This document shows positions 54,871 to 64,000 of a stretch of DNA of 64,000 nucleotides, one piece after another. Under the pieces are notes generated by a model that made no database searches, was not told the DNA's origin, and saw only the letters and a program-made list of their open reading frames with translations. Each line of letters begins with the position of its first letter. The stretch's first letter is position 1. The position numbers were made by a program, and so were the translations under genes. Source of the stretch: Synechococcus sp. HK01-R (GTDB lineage Bacteria > Cyanobacteriota > Cyanobacteriia > PCC-6307 > Cyanobiaceae); NCBI RefSeq assembly GCF_014217855.1, contig NZ_CP059059.1:2046001-2110000 (forward strand). The letters are read 5' to 3'.

Positions 54871-55167
54871 TCAGACCTGTTGAAGCAACTGCACAGCCTT
54901 CTCACGGCGGCTGCATAGCAACACCATCCGCTCCCCATGGGCGTTAAGACCGGTCTGCTCCCGGAGCAAATCAGTGCTGGCCAAAGCCAAGCCGCAGGTT
55001 TCACAAAACAGCACCGGCAGGGTACCTCCATGGCCTGACATCCCCTGGAGGTCCAGCGCCTGACGCACCGCCCGTTGGGCCTTGTCGGTGCCGAGCCGCT
55101 CGACCATGGCAGGCCAGAGGTGATTCACCGGTTGGGTGTCGGAGAAATCAATCGATGGGGAGGGCAT
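54871..55167 (-). CDS. Small conserved hypothetical protein
   Basis: A 98-residue protein from the ATG at 55167 (start MPSPSIDFSDTQPVNHLWPA). It has a CETC pair (VLFCETCGLALAS) and one more cysteine, which could bind metal, and a helical C-terminus. It shares one base with the preceding gene's stop (TGATG). Function unknown; position downstream of an arsenite permease is the only hint. Confidence 0.62.
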   Translation of the reverse strand: MPSPSIDFSDTQPVNHLWPAMVERLGTDKAQRAVRQALDLQGMSGHGGTLPVLFCETCGLALASTDLLREQTGLNAHGERMVLLCSRREKAVQLLQQV

Positions 55168-55424
55168 CAGAGAGGCAGCTGCTCCAGCGCAACCACGATC
55201 ATCTGTGGGGTCACAGGGATCGTCTCCAGGGCTTCGGCGTTGTCGAGATAGGCCTCGAAGGAGGCAAAACGCTCGATCCTGGGATCCGCACCCTCGGCCG
55301 CACAGGCAGCAATCCAATCATTGTCGTCGGGCTTGACGGCCACATAGGCCTGCAGGGCCTCGTCTAGATCGGCACCGTCACCGATGCCATCGCCATGCCA
55401 GATGGTCTCGAAGAATTCAGACAT
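55167..55424 (-). CDS. Small acidic conserved hypothetical protein
   Basis: An 85-residue acidic protein (MSEFFETIWHGDGIGDGADL at the start; later PDDNDWIAACAAEGADPRIERF). No membrane segment or known motif. It begins one base after the stop of the arsenite permease gene and is coupled to the next gene, so the three form one unit following dnaG. Confidence 0.65.
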   Translation of the reverse strand: MSEFFETIWHGDGIGDGADLDEALQAYVAVKPDDNDWIAACAAEGADPRIERFASFEAYLDNAEALETIPVTPQMIVVALEQLPL

Positions 55425-55425
55425 C

Positions 55426-56436
55426 TCAGGCGGGAAAGAGACGGCGGTTGCGATTGGCGATGGCCACCAGCGACAGCATCACGGGAACCTCCACCAACAC
55501 GCCCACCACCGTGGCCAGGGCAGCGCCCGATTGCAACCCGAACAGGCTGATCGCCACAGCGACGGCCAATTCAAAGAAATTGGAGGCGCCGATCATCGCC
55601 CCCGGCGCGGCAATGGCACGGGGCTGGCCCCAGAGGCGCATCCACTGGGCGCTGATCCAGAAGATCAGATAGGTCTGCAGGATCAGAGGAACAGCAATCA
55701 ACAGGATCGCCAGCGGCTCAGCAAGGATCGAGCGGGCCTGCACCATGAACAGCAGCAGCACCGTACCGATCAAGCAAACAATGGAGAGTGGCTTGAGGCG
55801 CTGTTCGAGACGCTCAATCCGGCCAGGGGAGCGGAGCAACAGCCGAGTGAGGCAGCCGGCCGCCAAGGGCACCACGACAAACAGCCCGACAGCAGCGAAC
55901 AGCGTGTCCCAGGGCACCAAGACCTCACTGACCCCCAGCAGAAGGGCAGCGATCGGTGCAAAGGCGAACACCATGATCAGATCGTTGACCGCCACCTGCA
56001 CCAGGGTGTAATTGGGATCGCCGTCGCTGAGACGGCTCCAGACGAAGACCATGGCCGTGCAGGGGGCCACGCCAAGCAGGATCATGCCGGCCACGTATTG
56101 ATCCCCCAGCTCCACGGGAATCCAACTGGAGAAGAGTCCGCGGATGAACACCCAGGCGAGGGCCGTCATCGTGAGTGGCTTGATCAGCCAGTTCACCACC
56201 ACGGTGATGAGCAAACCGCGCGGCTGACGGCTGAGACCTCCGATCGCGGAGAAATCCACCGCCAGCATCATCGGATAAATCATTCCCCAGATCAGCAGAG
56301 CGATCGGCAGGTTGATTCCGGCCAACTCGAGGCTCGACAAGGTATCGGGCAGGGAGGGCACCAGGGCGCCGATGGCGACCCCAGCCACGATCGCCAAAGC
56401 AATCCAAAGGGAAAGAAACCGCTCAAAAAGCCCCAT
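55426..56436 (-). CDS. ACR3-family arsenite efflux permease
   Basis: A 336-residue transporter with ten predicted helices that exports arsenite. Family landmarks are [21 protein letters not shown], the conserved cysteine in [24 protein letters not shown] (Cys site of ACR3) and [23 protein letters not shown]. Its ATG shares a base with the dnaG stop (TGATG). No arsR or arsC gene lies alongside. Confidence 0.92.
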   Translation of the reverse strand: MGLFERFLSLWIALAIVAGVAIGALVPSLPDTLSSLELAGINLPIALLIWGMIYPMMLAVDFSAIGGLSRQPRGLLITVVVNWLIKPLTMTALAWVFIRGLFSSWIPVELGDQYVAGMILLGVAPCTAMVFVWSRLSDGDPNYTLVQVAVNDLIMVFAFAPIAALLLGVSEVLVPWDTLFAAVGLFVVVPLAAGCLTRLLLRSPGRIERLEQRLKPLSIVCLIGTVLLLFMVQARSILAEPLAILLIAVPLILQTYLIFWISAQWMRLWGQPRAIAAPGAMIGASNFFELAVAVAISLFGLQSGAALATVVGVLVEVPVMLSLVAIANRNRRLFPA

Positions 56437-58505
56437 CAGGCCGCTGGTGGCAACGCATCAGTCTGCGGGATCGCGCTCACGGTGTAGCCGGCGCAACGCT
56501 GCTGGTCGAGATGGGCCAGGTGTTTGCGTTCGCTGTAATACAGATCCTGGAAGCGCAATGCATCCGCGTTCAGCTCCTCAAACATGGTCTGGATGCGCGC
56601 CTCCATGTCGATGGCAACGTCGGACTCGGGCTGCACCTGACTGATCAGAGAGGCGATGCAGCGCTCAAGAGTCTCCAGCCGTTGACCACCCCAGGCTTCC
56701 AAGAGATGGCGGCAACGTTTGATGCTCTTCTGCCGCTCGAGCATGGCGGCGGTGCCGCGCAGCTGCTGGATCGGATTCGCCAACGCCAGCATCTGCAACT
56801 CACCCGGCTCCAACAGGGGGGTCAGACGCGACACCAGCGCGCTGTTCTCAAGAATGAGCTGATCGGTGAGCAACCGGGGCAGATCCAGATCCGCAAGTGC
56901 ATGCCCGGGATCCTCCCCCCTGCTGATGGCCTCCAGCTGGCCAGCATCCAGGTTGGTTTCCTCCAGCTCACTGATGGCAGACCAGAGCAAGCGGTGATGT
57001 TGAAGTCCAAAGTCCTCCAATTCCCTCTGCCGCAACTCCCTGCGGATCACACCGCGATGCGATGGGCAATGCAGGTAAAGGCGCAGGAGCTCCGCTTCAC
57101 AGCGCTCACGCTGACTGGATTCCCCCGGTTGCTCGAACCGGGCTGAGCGCCCATGCCAGCGCTGCCCCTTGACCTGCTGGCGTAGATCGTCCTCGAGCTG
57201 AAGCGCCACACGCCCCTGGCCGCCGCTGAGCCGTTCAGCGACCTGCTGCAGGTAATGGGTACGGATGGCTGACTGGGGCAACTTGCCCAGGAGTTGCACC
57301 AGGGCGGCAACAGCTTGCTGAAACTGATCGGCTTTTGCCAGATCACGTCCCTCGAGCACTTGCTCGATCTGCCAATCAAGCCAGAGAGGAGCCTGATCGA
57401 GCAGGGCGCGATAGTCGCCGGCGCCGTGCTCCTTGAGGTACTCATCAGGATCCTTGCCCGAGGGCAGATGCAGCACCCTCAGCTCGAGCTGCCCCTGCAA
57501 GGCCAGCTGCTCCACCTCACCGATGGCCCGGTTGGCGGCCCGCACCCCGGCACCGTCTGCATCGAAATTGAGCACGATGCGTTTGCCGTCACTGCAGCGA
57601 CAGAGTTGGGTGATCTGCTGACTGCTGAGGGCCGTCCCCAGGGAGGCGACTGCATTGGTAATTCCGGCCGCATGGAGTGCGATCACATCGAAATAGCCCT
57701 CCACCACAACGGCGCGGTCGTCCTTACGGATCGGATTGGCAGCCCGATCCAGGCCAAAAAGATGCTTGCCCTTCTCAAACACCTCCGTTTCAGGGGAGTT
57801 GAGGTATTTCGGTTCCGAACCATCCAGGCTGCGGCCACCGAACCCGATCACGCGACCCTGCCGGTCGCGGATCGGCACCATCACCCGGTGGCGGAAACGG
57901 TCATAGAAGCCGTTGCCGCCCTTACGGGGCACGACGAGACCGGCCGCTTCCAGCAATTCGGGAGGCATCCCCTCCACCTGCTGCAGATGGCTCAGCAGAC
58001 CATCCCAGTGATCGGGGGCATAGCCAAGTTCAAAACTCTCGAGGGTGGCCTCACTCAACCCTCTGGACTCACGCAGATAGGCCAGCGCCTCAGCGCCGAC
58101 AGGCTGCTTGAGCTGACTTCGGAACCATCCCGCCGCCAGGGCTAAGGCGCGGTGAAGACGATCACGGCGCGAGAGCTGCTGCCTCAGACGCTCCTGTTGG
58201 GGCCCCTCGACCGTTTCGACCGGCAACTGATATTTCCGAGCGAGATCCAGGACCACATCGCCGAAACTCTGACGCTGCAACTCCATCAAAAACTTGATGG
58301 AGTTCCCTCCGGCCCCGCAGGAAAAGCAGTAATAGAACTGCTTGGCGGGCGACACCGTCATCGACGGCTTGCTGTCGTCGTGAAACGGGCAAATGCCGAC
58401 GAACTCACGCCCCTTCTTCTTGAGCACAACGTGCTCACCAACCACATCAACGATGTCGGCACGCTCCTTGACGGCTTCAATCGTGCGGGGGTGGAGCCGG
58501 GGCAT
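56436..58505 (-). CDS. dnaG: DNA primase DnaG
   Basis: Synthesises RNA primers for replication. From the ATG at 58505 it has 689 residues: the CHC2 zinc finger (CPFHDD and FSCGAGG near residues 35-60), the TOPRIM catalytic core (VVEGYFDVI and [13 protein letters not shown]), and a C-terminal helicase-binding region. An ATG two codons earlier (58511) is also possible. It leads a unit containing the arsenite permease. Confidence 0.95.
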   Translation of the reverse strand: MPRLHPRTIEAVKERADIVDVVGEHVVLKKKGREFVGICPFHDDSKPSMTVSPAKQFYYCFSCGAGGNSIKFLMELQRQSFGDVVLDLARKYQLPVETVEGPQQERLRQQLSRRDRLHRALALAAGWFRSQLKQPVGAEALAYLRESRGLSEATLESFELGYAPDHWDGLLSHLQQVEGMPPELLEAAGLVVPRKGGNGFYDRFRHRVMVPIRDRQGRVIGFGGRSLDGSEPKYLNSPETEVFEKGKHLFGLDRAANPIRKDDRAVVVEGYFDVIALHAAGITNAVASLGTALSSQQITQLCRCSDGKRIVLNFDADGAGVRAANRAIGEVEQLALQGQLELRVLHLPSGKDPDEYLKEHGAGDYRALLDQAPLWLDWQIEQVLEGRDLAKADQFQQAVAALVQLLGKLPQSAIRTHYLQQVAERLSGGQGRVALQLEDDLRQQVKGQRWHGRSARFEQPGESSQRERCEAELLRLYLHCPSHRGVIRRELRQRELEDFGLQHHRLLWSAISELEETNLDAGQLEAISRGEDPGHALADLDLPRLLTDQLILENSALVSRLTPLLEPGELQMLALANPIQQLRGTAAMLERQKSIKRCRHLLEAWGGQRLETLERCIASLISQVQPESDVAIDMEARIQTMFEELNADALRFQDLYYSERKHLAHLDQQRCAGYTVSAIPQTDALPPAA

Positions 58506-58572
58506 CGCCATCGGTCCATTCTGCGGGACCTGACACCGGGTGGCATGGTTGAGCGGTGATCGCCGGCAATCC

Positions 58573-59520
58573 ATGGGAGCCCTGCTCAACGCGATCCGAG
58601 CGCGTCAGTCAGCGACGCAATGGAGAGCCTGCGGACTCCTGATCGCCTGCTCGCTGGCTTTCAGCCTGATGACCGTTTGCGTCAAGCATCTCGGGGGCCA
58701 ACTGCCCGTCGCGGAAATCGTGCTCGTGCGCTCCTTCATCAGCATCGCCATCACGCTGAGCATGCTGCGCCAGGCGCAGGTCTCGCCCTGGGGCCAACGG
58801 CGGGGACTCCTCCTGCTGCGTGGTGCGCTCGGCACCACGGCTCTGCTGTTCTTCTTCGAAGCCCTCGCTCGCCTACCCCTGGCGGCGGCGACCCTGATCC
58901 AATACACCTATCCCACGCTCACAGCTCTGTCCGCCTGGCTGATGTTGGGAGAACCCTTGCGTAAGCGAATCAGCATCGCCGTGCTGCTGGGCTGGCTAGG
59001 GGTGACCCTGGTGGTACAGCCCCAATGGATCGCCAACGCTGGAGCTGACCTGACGGCAGTGCAAAACCTGTCGATGGTGGCCGTGCTGATCGGCCTCGGT
59101 GGGGCTTTGCTCACGGCGCTGGCTTACGTGAGCGTGCGTCAGCTCTCCAGGAGCGAACACCCCCTTGTGATCGTCTTCTACTTTCCGCTTGTCTCCGTGC
59201 CCGCCACCCTTCCCTTTCTGTGGCATTCGGCAGTGTGGCCCTCCGCGACCCAGTGGCTCTGGCTGGTCGGCGTTGGTCTCTTCACCCAACTGGGCCAGGT
59301 CTGGCTGACGGAGGGCCTGGCCGCACTGCCGGCGGCACGCGCCACCTCCATCAACTACGTCCAGGTGGTCTTTGCCACGATCTGGGGGGTGCTGTTCTTC
59401 GCAGAGCCGGTCACCAGCACGGTGGTACTCGGTGCAACCTGCGTCCTTGGGGCGACCCTGATCAGCTTGAGCGCCCGCCAACCTCCCCCTGATCAGGTGG
59501 GGTCGATCGGCAGCGGATAA
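58573..59520 (+). CDS. DMT-superfamily permease (EamA)
   Basis: A 315-residue protein of two EamA repeats with ten helices. The first repeat includes FSLMTVCVKHLGGQLPVAEIVLVRS and ALARLPLAAATLIQYTYPTLTALSAWL; the second has EGLAALPAARATSINYVQVVFATIWGVLFFAEP. Substrate is unknown; metabolite or drug export is usual. A GTG at 58540 would add 11 residues. The last 28 bases overlap the next gene on the other strand. Confidence 0.86.
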   Translation: MGALLNAIRARQSATQWRACGLLIACSLAFSLMTVCVKHLGGQLPVAEIVLVRSFISIAITLSMLRQAQVSPWGQRRGLLLLRGALGTTALLFFFEALARLPLAAATLIQYTYPTLTALSAWLMLGEPLRKRISIAVLLGWLGVTLVVQPQWIANAGADLTAVQNLSMVAVLIGLGGALLTALAYVSVRQLSRSEHPLVIVFYFPLVSVPATLPFLWHSAVWPSATQWLWLVGVGLFTQLGQVWLTEGLAALPAARATSINYVQVVFATIWGVLFFAEPVTSTVVLGATCVLGATLISLSARQPPPDQVGSIGSG

Positions 59521-59954
59521 GTGACCCACTCCTGGGAGCTTCCATCACTGGAGCCCACGGGTTGAGCCAGTCGCCAGCTCTCACCGCGTTCCCCCCGCTC
59601 CAGAAACAGCTCAAACGGGCTGTCGACCCTGACCCGATCGCCCGGGAGCTGCCAGTCAAAGCGTCCGGTGAGATGAAGGCCGCGGTGGTCACCAAGGCGG
59701 ATCGAGTCCTGATCCTCGACGCGCACCCGACTCACCTCCGGATCCCCGGCTGCGTCTAAATCGAGTGAGCGCGCAATCGCCGACTGCGTCAGGGTGATCT
59801 GAAGCCCAAGCGCGCGAAGAAGCACGGCACGGGGTGGCTGTGAACTGGCAGTGCAGGCTGAGAGCGTCAGGGCCAGAACGGCGCTGAACACCAACGCAAA
59901 CCACCGCCTGAAAGCGAAGACCCCCTGGGGGAACGGCGTCGGGTCGGGCAGCAT
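59493..59954 (-). CDS. Putative lipoprotein
   Basis: A 153-residue protein from the ATG at 59954 with a signal peptide ending in the lipobox LTLSACTA, so the mature form is anchored by a lipidated Cys. The mature part has a beta-rich pattern (LHLTGRFDWQLPGDRVRVDSPFELFLERG) suggesting an outer-membrane or periplasmic lipid-facing domain. Function unknown. It would be a substrate of the lspA and Lpt/Lgt systems in general. Confidence 0.75.
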   Translation of the reverse strand: MLPDPTPFPQGVFAFRRWFALVFSAVLALTLSACTASSQPPRAVLLRALGLQITLTQSAIARSLDLDAAGDPEVSRVRVEDQDSIRLGDHRGLHLTGRFDWQLPGDRVRVDSPFELFLERGERGESWRLAQPVGSSDGSSQEWVTYPLPIDPT

Positions 59955-59976
59955 GGGCGCAGAGAGGAACGTCCCC

Positions 59977-60627
59977 ATGATCGGCTGGCTGCAAGGGGAG
60001 CGCATCGACAGCTGGGAACAGGGCAGCCGCAAGGGGCTTCTGATCAACTGCTCAGGGGTCGGCTACGAAGTGCAGCTGGCAGAACGGCATCTGCACCGAC
60101 TGAGCGATGGCAGCCACTGCACCCTCTGGATTCACCAGGTGCAAAAAGACGACGGTTGCAGCCTGTTCGGCTTTCCCGAGCGGCACGAACGGGACCTCTT
60201 CCGGATTCTGATCGCCGTCAACGGAGTGGGACCTCAGATGGGACTTTCGCTGCTGGAGTGCTGCAATCCGGAGGAACTGGTCAACGCGATTCTTGAGGGA
60301 GACCTACGGCGTCTCAGCCAGGCCCAAGGGGTAGGCAAACGGACGGCTGAACGGTTGGCGGTGGAACTGCGCGAGCGGCTGGCGAGCTGGAGTCAGCGCA
60401 GTGAAGCGCCCCTCTCCCTGGTGGACCGTAGTGACGTGAAGGCCCTACCAATCCAGGCGGAAGCCCTGCAGGAGCTTGAGGTCACCCTGATGGCGCTGGG
60501 CTACGAAGACCTGGAGATCCGCCGGGCCCTCAGGGCGGTGGCAGCGGAAGAGTCAAAACCAGAGGCCTCGGATGGGGATGCCTGGCTGAGGGAAAGCCTG
60601 CGGCGTCTCAGCCTTGAAGCCGGCTGA
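59977..60627 (+). CDS. ruvA: Holliday junction complex subunit RuvA
   Basis: Binds four-way junctions and loads the RuvB motor. The 216 residues show the OB fold with MIGWLQGERIDSWE start and GYEVQLAERHL, two helix-hairpin-helix motifs (AVNGVGPQMGLSLLE and AQGVGKRTAERLAVELRE) and the C-terminal RuvB-binding domain (ELEVTLMALGYEDLEIRRALRAV). The start chosen begins at MIGWL, the canonical N-terminus. RuvB is not in the window. Confidence 0.95.
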   Translation: MIGWLQGERIDSWEQGSRKGLLINCSGVGYEVQLAERHLHRLSDGSHCTLWIHQVQKDDGCSLFGFPERHERDLFRILIAVNGVGPQMGLSLLECCNPEELVNAILEGDLRRLSQAQGVGKRTAERLAVELRERLASWSQRSEAPLSLVDRSDVKALPIQAEALQELEVTLMALGYEDLEIRRALRAVAAEESKPEASDGDAWLRESLRRLSLEAG

Positions 60628-60700
60628 GGCGCGACTGACCTTGCAGGGGCCCATGAGGAGGTAAATTGGTTGTTTGCACTGTCAGGGCCAGACGCCGCGC

Positions 60701-60970
60701 ATGTCGCTCGATACCACCGAAAAGCAGCAACTGATCAACACCCATCAGACTCACGCCACCGACACCGGATCGGCTGAGGTCCAGGTGGCGATGCTGAGCG
60801 AGCGCATCTCCAAGCTCAGCAGCCACCTCCAGCAGAACATCCACGACTTCTCCTCTCGCCAGGGCCTGCTCAAGATGATCGGCCGCCGGAAGCGCCTGCT
60901 CAGCTACGTGCGTGGCAAGAGCGAGGAGCGCTACAGCAGCCTGATCGCCAAACTGGGGATCCGCGGCTGA
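60701..60970 (+). CDS. rpsO: 30S ribosomal protein S15
   Basis: Early-binding small-subunit protein of 89 residues: [42 protein letters not shown], and [18 protein letters not shown] are diagnostic. The ATG has no Shine-Dalgarno, but a perfect AGGAGGT lies 38 bases upstream (60656-60662), and TAAATT (60662-60667) there could instead be a -10 element. S15 often represses its own mRNA in other bacteria. Confidence 0.96.
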   Translation: MSLDTTEKQQLINTHQTHATDTGSAEVQVAMLSERISKLSSHLQQNIHDFSSRQGLLKMIGRRKRLLSYVRGKSEERYSSLIAKLGIRG

Positions 60971-61001
60971 AGAGCTGCGGTCCGCCCAAGCTCTTGACGT
61001 C

Positions 61002-61388
61002 ATGGCCGACCCCCGAAATCCTCTGCCCTTCGAGCCTCGCAAGGGAGGACCATCGGGAGGTCGGCCTAAGGCAACAGAAGCCATTCCGAAGCATGTCGCC
61101 AACCGGATGGCACGGCGGGTCGTGATCGCCACGGGTATTCCCTCTGTGATGGGAATGGCTGTCTTTGTGGTCAGCTACCTGCTGGTCAGTCGCGGAATCA
61201 TGGACATTCCCCCCGGACTCACCTTGGTGAGCTCTGGGGCTTTTTTCTTGCTGGGTCTTGGCGGACTCAGCTACGGCGTGCTCTCCGCCAGCTGGGAACC
61301 CACCCCTGGCACTCTGTTGGGCTTTGAAAATCTTCGGCCGAACCTCCAACGGATGCGAGCGTCGATCAAGGCCCAGAAGCAGGGATGA
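61002..61388 (+). CDS. PAM68-like photosystem II assembly protein (DUF3464)
   Basis: A 128-residue membrane protein with two helices (VVIATGIPSVMGMAVFVVSYLLV and LVSSGAFFLLGLGGLSYGVLSA), a basic N-terminus and the GTLLGFENL segment seen in PAM68 homologues. In plants PAM68 acts early in photosystem II assembly. It is 31 bases after rpsO and converges on dnaE. Confidence 0.85.
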   Translation: MADPRNPLPFEPRKGGPSGGRPKATEAIPKHVANRMARRVVIATGIPSVMGMAVFVVSYLLVSRGIMDIPPGLTLVSSGAFFLLGLGGLSYGVLSASWEPTPGTLLGFENLRPNLQRMRASIKAQKQG

Positions 61389-61408
61389 GTCAGCGCTAGG
61401 CCGGGAAC

Positions 61409-64000
61409 TCAGCGCAGCAGCGGTTCACTGCATCGGGCCGCAAACGATTGCTGTTCCAGAGCAGTAGCGGCCAGCTGAGCATCCCGAACGCAGAACTGGG
61501 ACCCCAGGCGCACATAGCGCACATCAGCCCCCTGACGCACTGCTGCCACCACAGGCACCCTCACCCCCAGTTCGTCCTGCTGGGGGCGATGCACCTGCAG
61601 GCATTCGCGCAGTTTGTGCTGAATCGCCACATCACTGGCCTGCTCGGGGTTGAGCTCCACCAGCAACAACCGCAGATCATCAATCGCCCTGCAGTCGTCA
61701 ACAATCAGCTGCACGCGCTCGTCGCGACGGTCGACAGAGGCCCAAACGAGCAGCCGTGCCTCGGCAAGCAGATGATCGGAGAGACGCGCATAGCTCTTAG
61801 GGAAGACCACCGCCTCACAGCTACCGGTGAGATCCTCCAGCTGGAGAACCGCCATCCGATCTCCCTTGCGCGTCGTCACCTGACGGAGCTCGCTGATCAT
61901 CGCGATTGCACTGACTTTGGCCTTATCGGCCTGCTCCTGAAGGCTGCCCAAACCGATTGGGGCGAGCAGCCGTGCTGGAGGAGTCAGCTGCTTCAGGGGA
62001 TGATCAGAGAGATAGAAGCCCACGAGTTCCTTCTCAAGCCGAAGCTTCACGGAGGGGTGGTAGTCAGGCACCGGTGACGCCTTGGGAGCCAGGCTGAGAT
62101 CAGCTCCGCCCTGGCCGTCATCATCAGAGGAGGCCGCCATGAGATCAAACAGATTCCCCTGACCGCGTTCCCGATCCTTGGCTCGGGATGAGGCCCAATC
62201 AAGCAGCAGATCAAGGTCGGCCATCAGCTGGGCACGATTCGCCTGCGGCTCAAGGGCATCCATCGCTCCGCAGTGAATCAACGATTCCAAGCTGCGGCGA
62301 TTCAGCACTGACGAGGGCAGGCGATCACAGAGATCGGCAAGCGACTGGAACGGTCCATCAGCCTCACGGCTGGCGATGAGCTGGCGGATGGCGCCATCGC
62401 CCAAATTACGCACAGCGGAAAGGCCAAACAGGATGCGCTCACCTGTAGGGGTGAAGTCTGTGCCAGAGGCATTCACATCCGGCGGCATCACCTCAATGCC
62501 CATGGCATTGCAATTGGAGATGTAGCGCTGCACCTTGTCGCTGGCACCAGCATTAACGGTGAGCAGCGCCGCCATGTAAGCGACCGGATAGTGCGCCTTG
62601 AGATAAGCGGTCTGATATGTCACCGCGCCATAGGCGGTGGAATGACTTTTGTTGAAGCAATATTCGGCGAAGAGAACCATCTGGTCAAAGAGCTCATCGG
62701 CGACTTTTTCGTCAACCCCACGCTCACAGGCACCCTTCACGAAAATGCCACGATGCTTTTGCATTTCCGACACTTTTTTCTTGCCCATCGCCCGTCGAAG
62801 CAGATCAGCTTCCCCCAGGGAATAGCCGGCCAGATCCTGCGCAATTCGCATGATCTGCTCCTGATACACCATGATCCCGTAGGTTTCTTGAAGAATCGGC
62901 TCCAGAGACTGATGGGCAAAGTCGATCGCTTCGCGACCGTGCTTACGGTTGATGAATTTTGGAATCAGACCTGCGTCCAAAGGCCCCGGACGATAAAGCG
63001 CGAGAATGGATGAAATATCTTCTAACGATGATGGCTTGAGATCACGGACGATCTGGCGCATGCCAGTGGATTCAAGCTGAAAAATACCTTCCAGATCTCC
63101 CCGTGCCAACAAAGCAAAAGTTGCATCATCCTGCGGCGGTAATTGATCGGGATCAATTCGTTGCCCCAGGCTGGACTCCACCAGCTCGAGGGTCTTATCA
63201 ATCATGGTGAGATTCTTGAGGCCAAGGAAATCCATCTTCAGGAGCCCCATCGACTCCACATCCTCCATGAAATATTGGGTGATCACCTGGCCATCGTTGT
63301 TGCGCTGCAACGGCACAAGCTCATCAAGGGGATCAGCGGCAATCACTACACCTGCAGCGTGCACCCCGAAGGTTTTGTTCGTACCCTCGATCCGCATGGC
63401 CATATCAACCCAGCGCTTCACGACTGGGTCACTTTCATATTTCTGACGGAATTCAGGATTGGGAGATTCGTCGCCAATCATTGCGGCTAGCTTGGCTGGC
63501 TTACCCCGCACCACAGGGATTAATTTCGCCAGCCGATCAGCATCGCCATAGGGAATATCCAACACGCGCGCCACATCCTTCAGGACGGCCTTTGATGTCA
63601 TCCGGTTGAACGTAATGATCTGAGCCACCTTGTCGTCGCCATAGCGCTGGGTGACGTAATCAATCACCTCACTACGACGCTCGATGCAGAAATCCGTATC
63701 GATATCAGGCATCGACTTACGTTCCGGATTGAGGAATCGCTCAAACAGCAAGCCATTACTCACCGGGTCGATATTGGTGATCCCTAGGGCATAGGCCACG
63801 AGGGACCCTGCCGCAGAACCACGGCCCGGGCCAACAGGAATGCCCTGTTCTCGAGCAAAGCGGATGTAATCCCAGACCACCAAGAAGTAGGTGGGGAACC
63901 CCATCTGCTCCATGATCCCAAGCTCATAGGTGAGCCTCTTGCCATAGAGAGGATCAATGGCAGCGGAATCATCGAGACCAAGACGATGCCGGAGCCCCTG
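61409..64000 (-). CDS. dnaE: DNA polymerase III alpha subunit (5' end outside window)
   Basis: Replicative polymerase; the last 863 codons are visible, with the N-terminal PHP domain beyond the right edge. The polymerase core has [16 protein letters not shown], the catalytic [12 protein letters not shown], and [13 protein letters not shown]. Helix-hairpin-helix ([14 protein letters not shown]) and OB domain ([30 protein letters not shown]) follow. Frame is open to the last base of the window. Confidence 0.97.
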   Translation of the reverse strand, partial: QGLRHRLGLDDSAAIDPLYGKRLTYELGIMEQMGFPTYFLVVWDYIRFAREQGIPVGPGRGSAAGSLVAYALGITNIDPVSNGLLFERFLNPERKSMPDIDTDFCIERRSEVIDYVTQRYGDDKVAQIITFNRMTSKAVLKDVARVLDIPYGDADRLAKLIPVVRGKPAKLAAMIGDESPNPEFRQKYESDPVVKRWVDMAMRIEGTNKTFGVHAAGVVIAADPLDELVPLQRNNDGQVITQYFMEDVESMGLLKMDFLGLKNLTMIDKTLELVESSLGQRIDPDQLPPQDDATFALLARGDLEGIFQLESTGMRQIVRDLKPSSLEDISSILALYRPGPLDAGLIPKFINRKHGREAIDFAHQSLEPILQETYGIMVYQEQIMRIAQDLAGYSLGEADLLRRAMGKKKVSEMQKHRGIFVKGACERGVDEKVADELFDQMVLFAEYCFNKSHSTAYGAVTYQTAYLKAHYPVAYMAALLTVNAGASDKVQRYISNCNAMGIEVMPPDVNASGTDFTPTGERILFGLSAVRNLGDGAIRQLIASREADGPFQSLADLCDRLPSSVLNRRSLESLIHCGAMDALEPQANRAQLMADLDLLLDWASSRAKDRERGQGNLFDLMAASSDDDGQGGADLSLAPKASPVPDYHPSVKLRLEKELVGFYLSDHPLKQLTPPARLLAPIGLGSLQEQADKAKVSAIAMISELRQVTTRKGDRMAVLQLEDLTGSCEAVVFPKSYARLSDHLLAEARLLVWASVDRRDERVQLIVDDCRAIDDLRLLLVELNPEQASDVAIQHKLRECLQVHRPQQDELGVRVPVVAAVRQGADVRYVRLGSQFCVRDAQLAATALEQQSFAARCSEPLLR

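Noticed and set aside
54855-54880. CTGATC/GATCAG hairpin between umuC and the small convergent gene
   Set aside because: Only 6 bp and no T-run; not listed as a terminator.
55384-56487. 367-codon plus-strand frame over the arsenite permease gene
   Set aside because: Extremely rich in Gln, His and Asp, as expected for the antisense of a hydrophobic transporter gene.
1-64000. tRNA or rRNA genes, insertion sequences, CRISPR arrays, integrases
   Set aside because: None recognised on either strand; the longer intergenic gaps were read individually.

Overview
The window comes from a marine picocyanobacterium of the Synechococcus/Cyanobium type. It carries phycobilisome genes (apcF, pcyA), photosystem II assembly factors (psb28, a PAM68-like protein), geranylgeranyl reductase (chlP), gun4, a SipA-like regulator and a ferredoxin-type sulfite reductase. 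It is GC-rich, tightly packed with ATGA/TGATG overlaps, and holds many small proteins of the kind seen only in picocyanobacteria. The bilin and allophycocyanin genes argue against Prochlorococcus. I saw no rRNA, tRNA, insertion sequence, CRISPR array or prophage. Most of it is core chromosome.

Layout. 1-8 kb, minus strand: typA, a DUF309 gene, lptA and lptB (cut by the left edge), then a VanY-like peptidase coupled to a U32 peptidase; chlP points the other way. 8-20 kb: glyS, sir, a VanX-like dipeptidase, then an operon of rpsB, tsf, an unknown gene and recG, followed by a glycosyltransferase and a tiny basic protein. 20-26 kb: pcyA in one unit with a DevBCA-type exporter, and a two-subunit M16 peptidase. 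26-31 kb: an envelope operon of bioY, lspA, an FHA-fused penicillin-binding protein and a membrane GTPase. 31-37 kb: a PLP decarboxylase, tadA, an aminotransferase, apcF, and glnA behind a textbook NtcA promoter. 37-44 kb: a methyltransferase, small unknowns, gun4, mnmH, psb28 and two tandem AI-2E-family permeases. 44-51 kb: secD-secF, pdhB, ispE, rsmA and a YraN gene. 51-55 kb is the most accessory part: a lumenal pentapeptide protein, rlmH, a broken P-loop gene and an SOS-type umuDC pair behind a likely LexA box. 55-64 kb: arsenite permease coupled to dnaG, a DMT permease, ruvA, rpsO, a PAM68-like gene and dnaE (cut by the right edge).

The three strongest leads are regulatory. First, the rpsB leader holds two perfect inverted repeats that interleave, as in a pseudoknot or a two-state switch, ending ten bases before the start codon. 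Second, beside glnA lies an arginine/histidine-rich 81-residue protein whose upstream region carries a perfect dyad containing an NtcA box; it is a candidate nitrogen-regulated small protein, possibly acting on glutamine synthetase. Third, several very short genes, including a 31-residue hydrophobic peptide and a membrane protein antisense to a GTPase gene, are likely to be missed by routine annotation.
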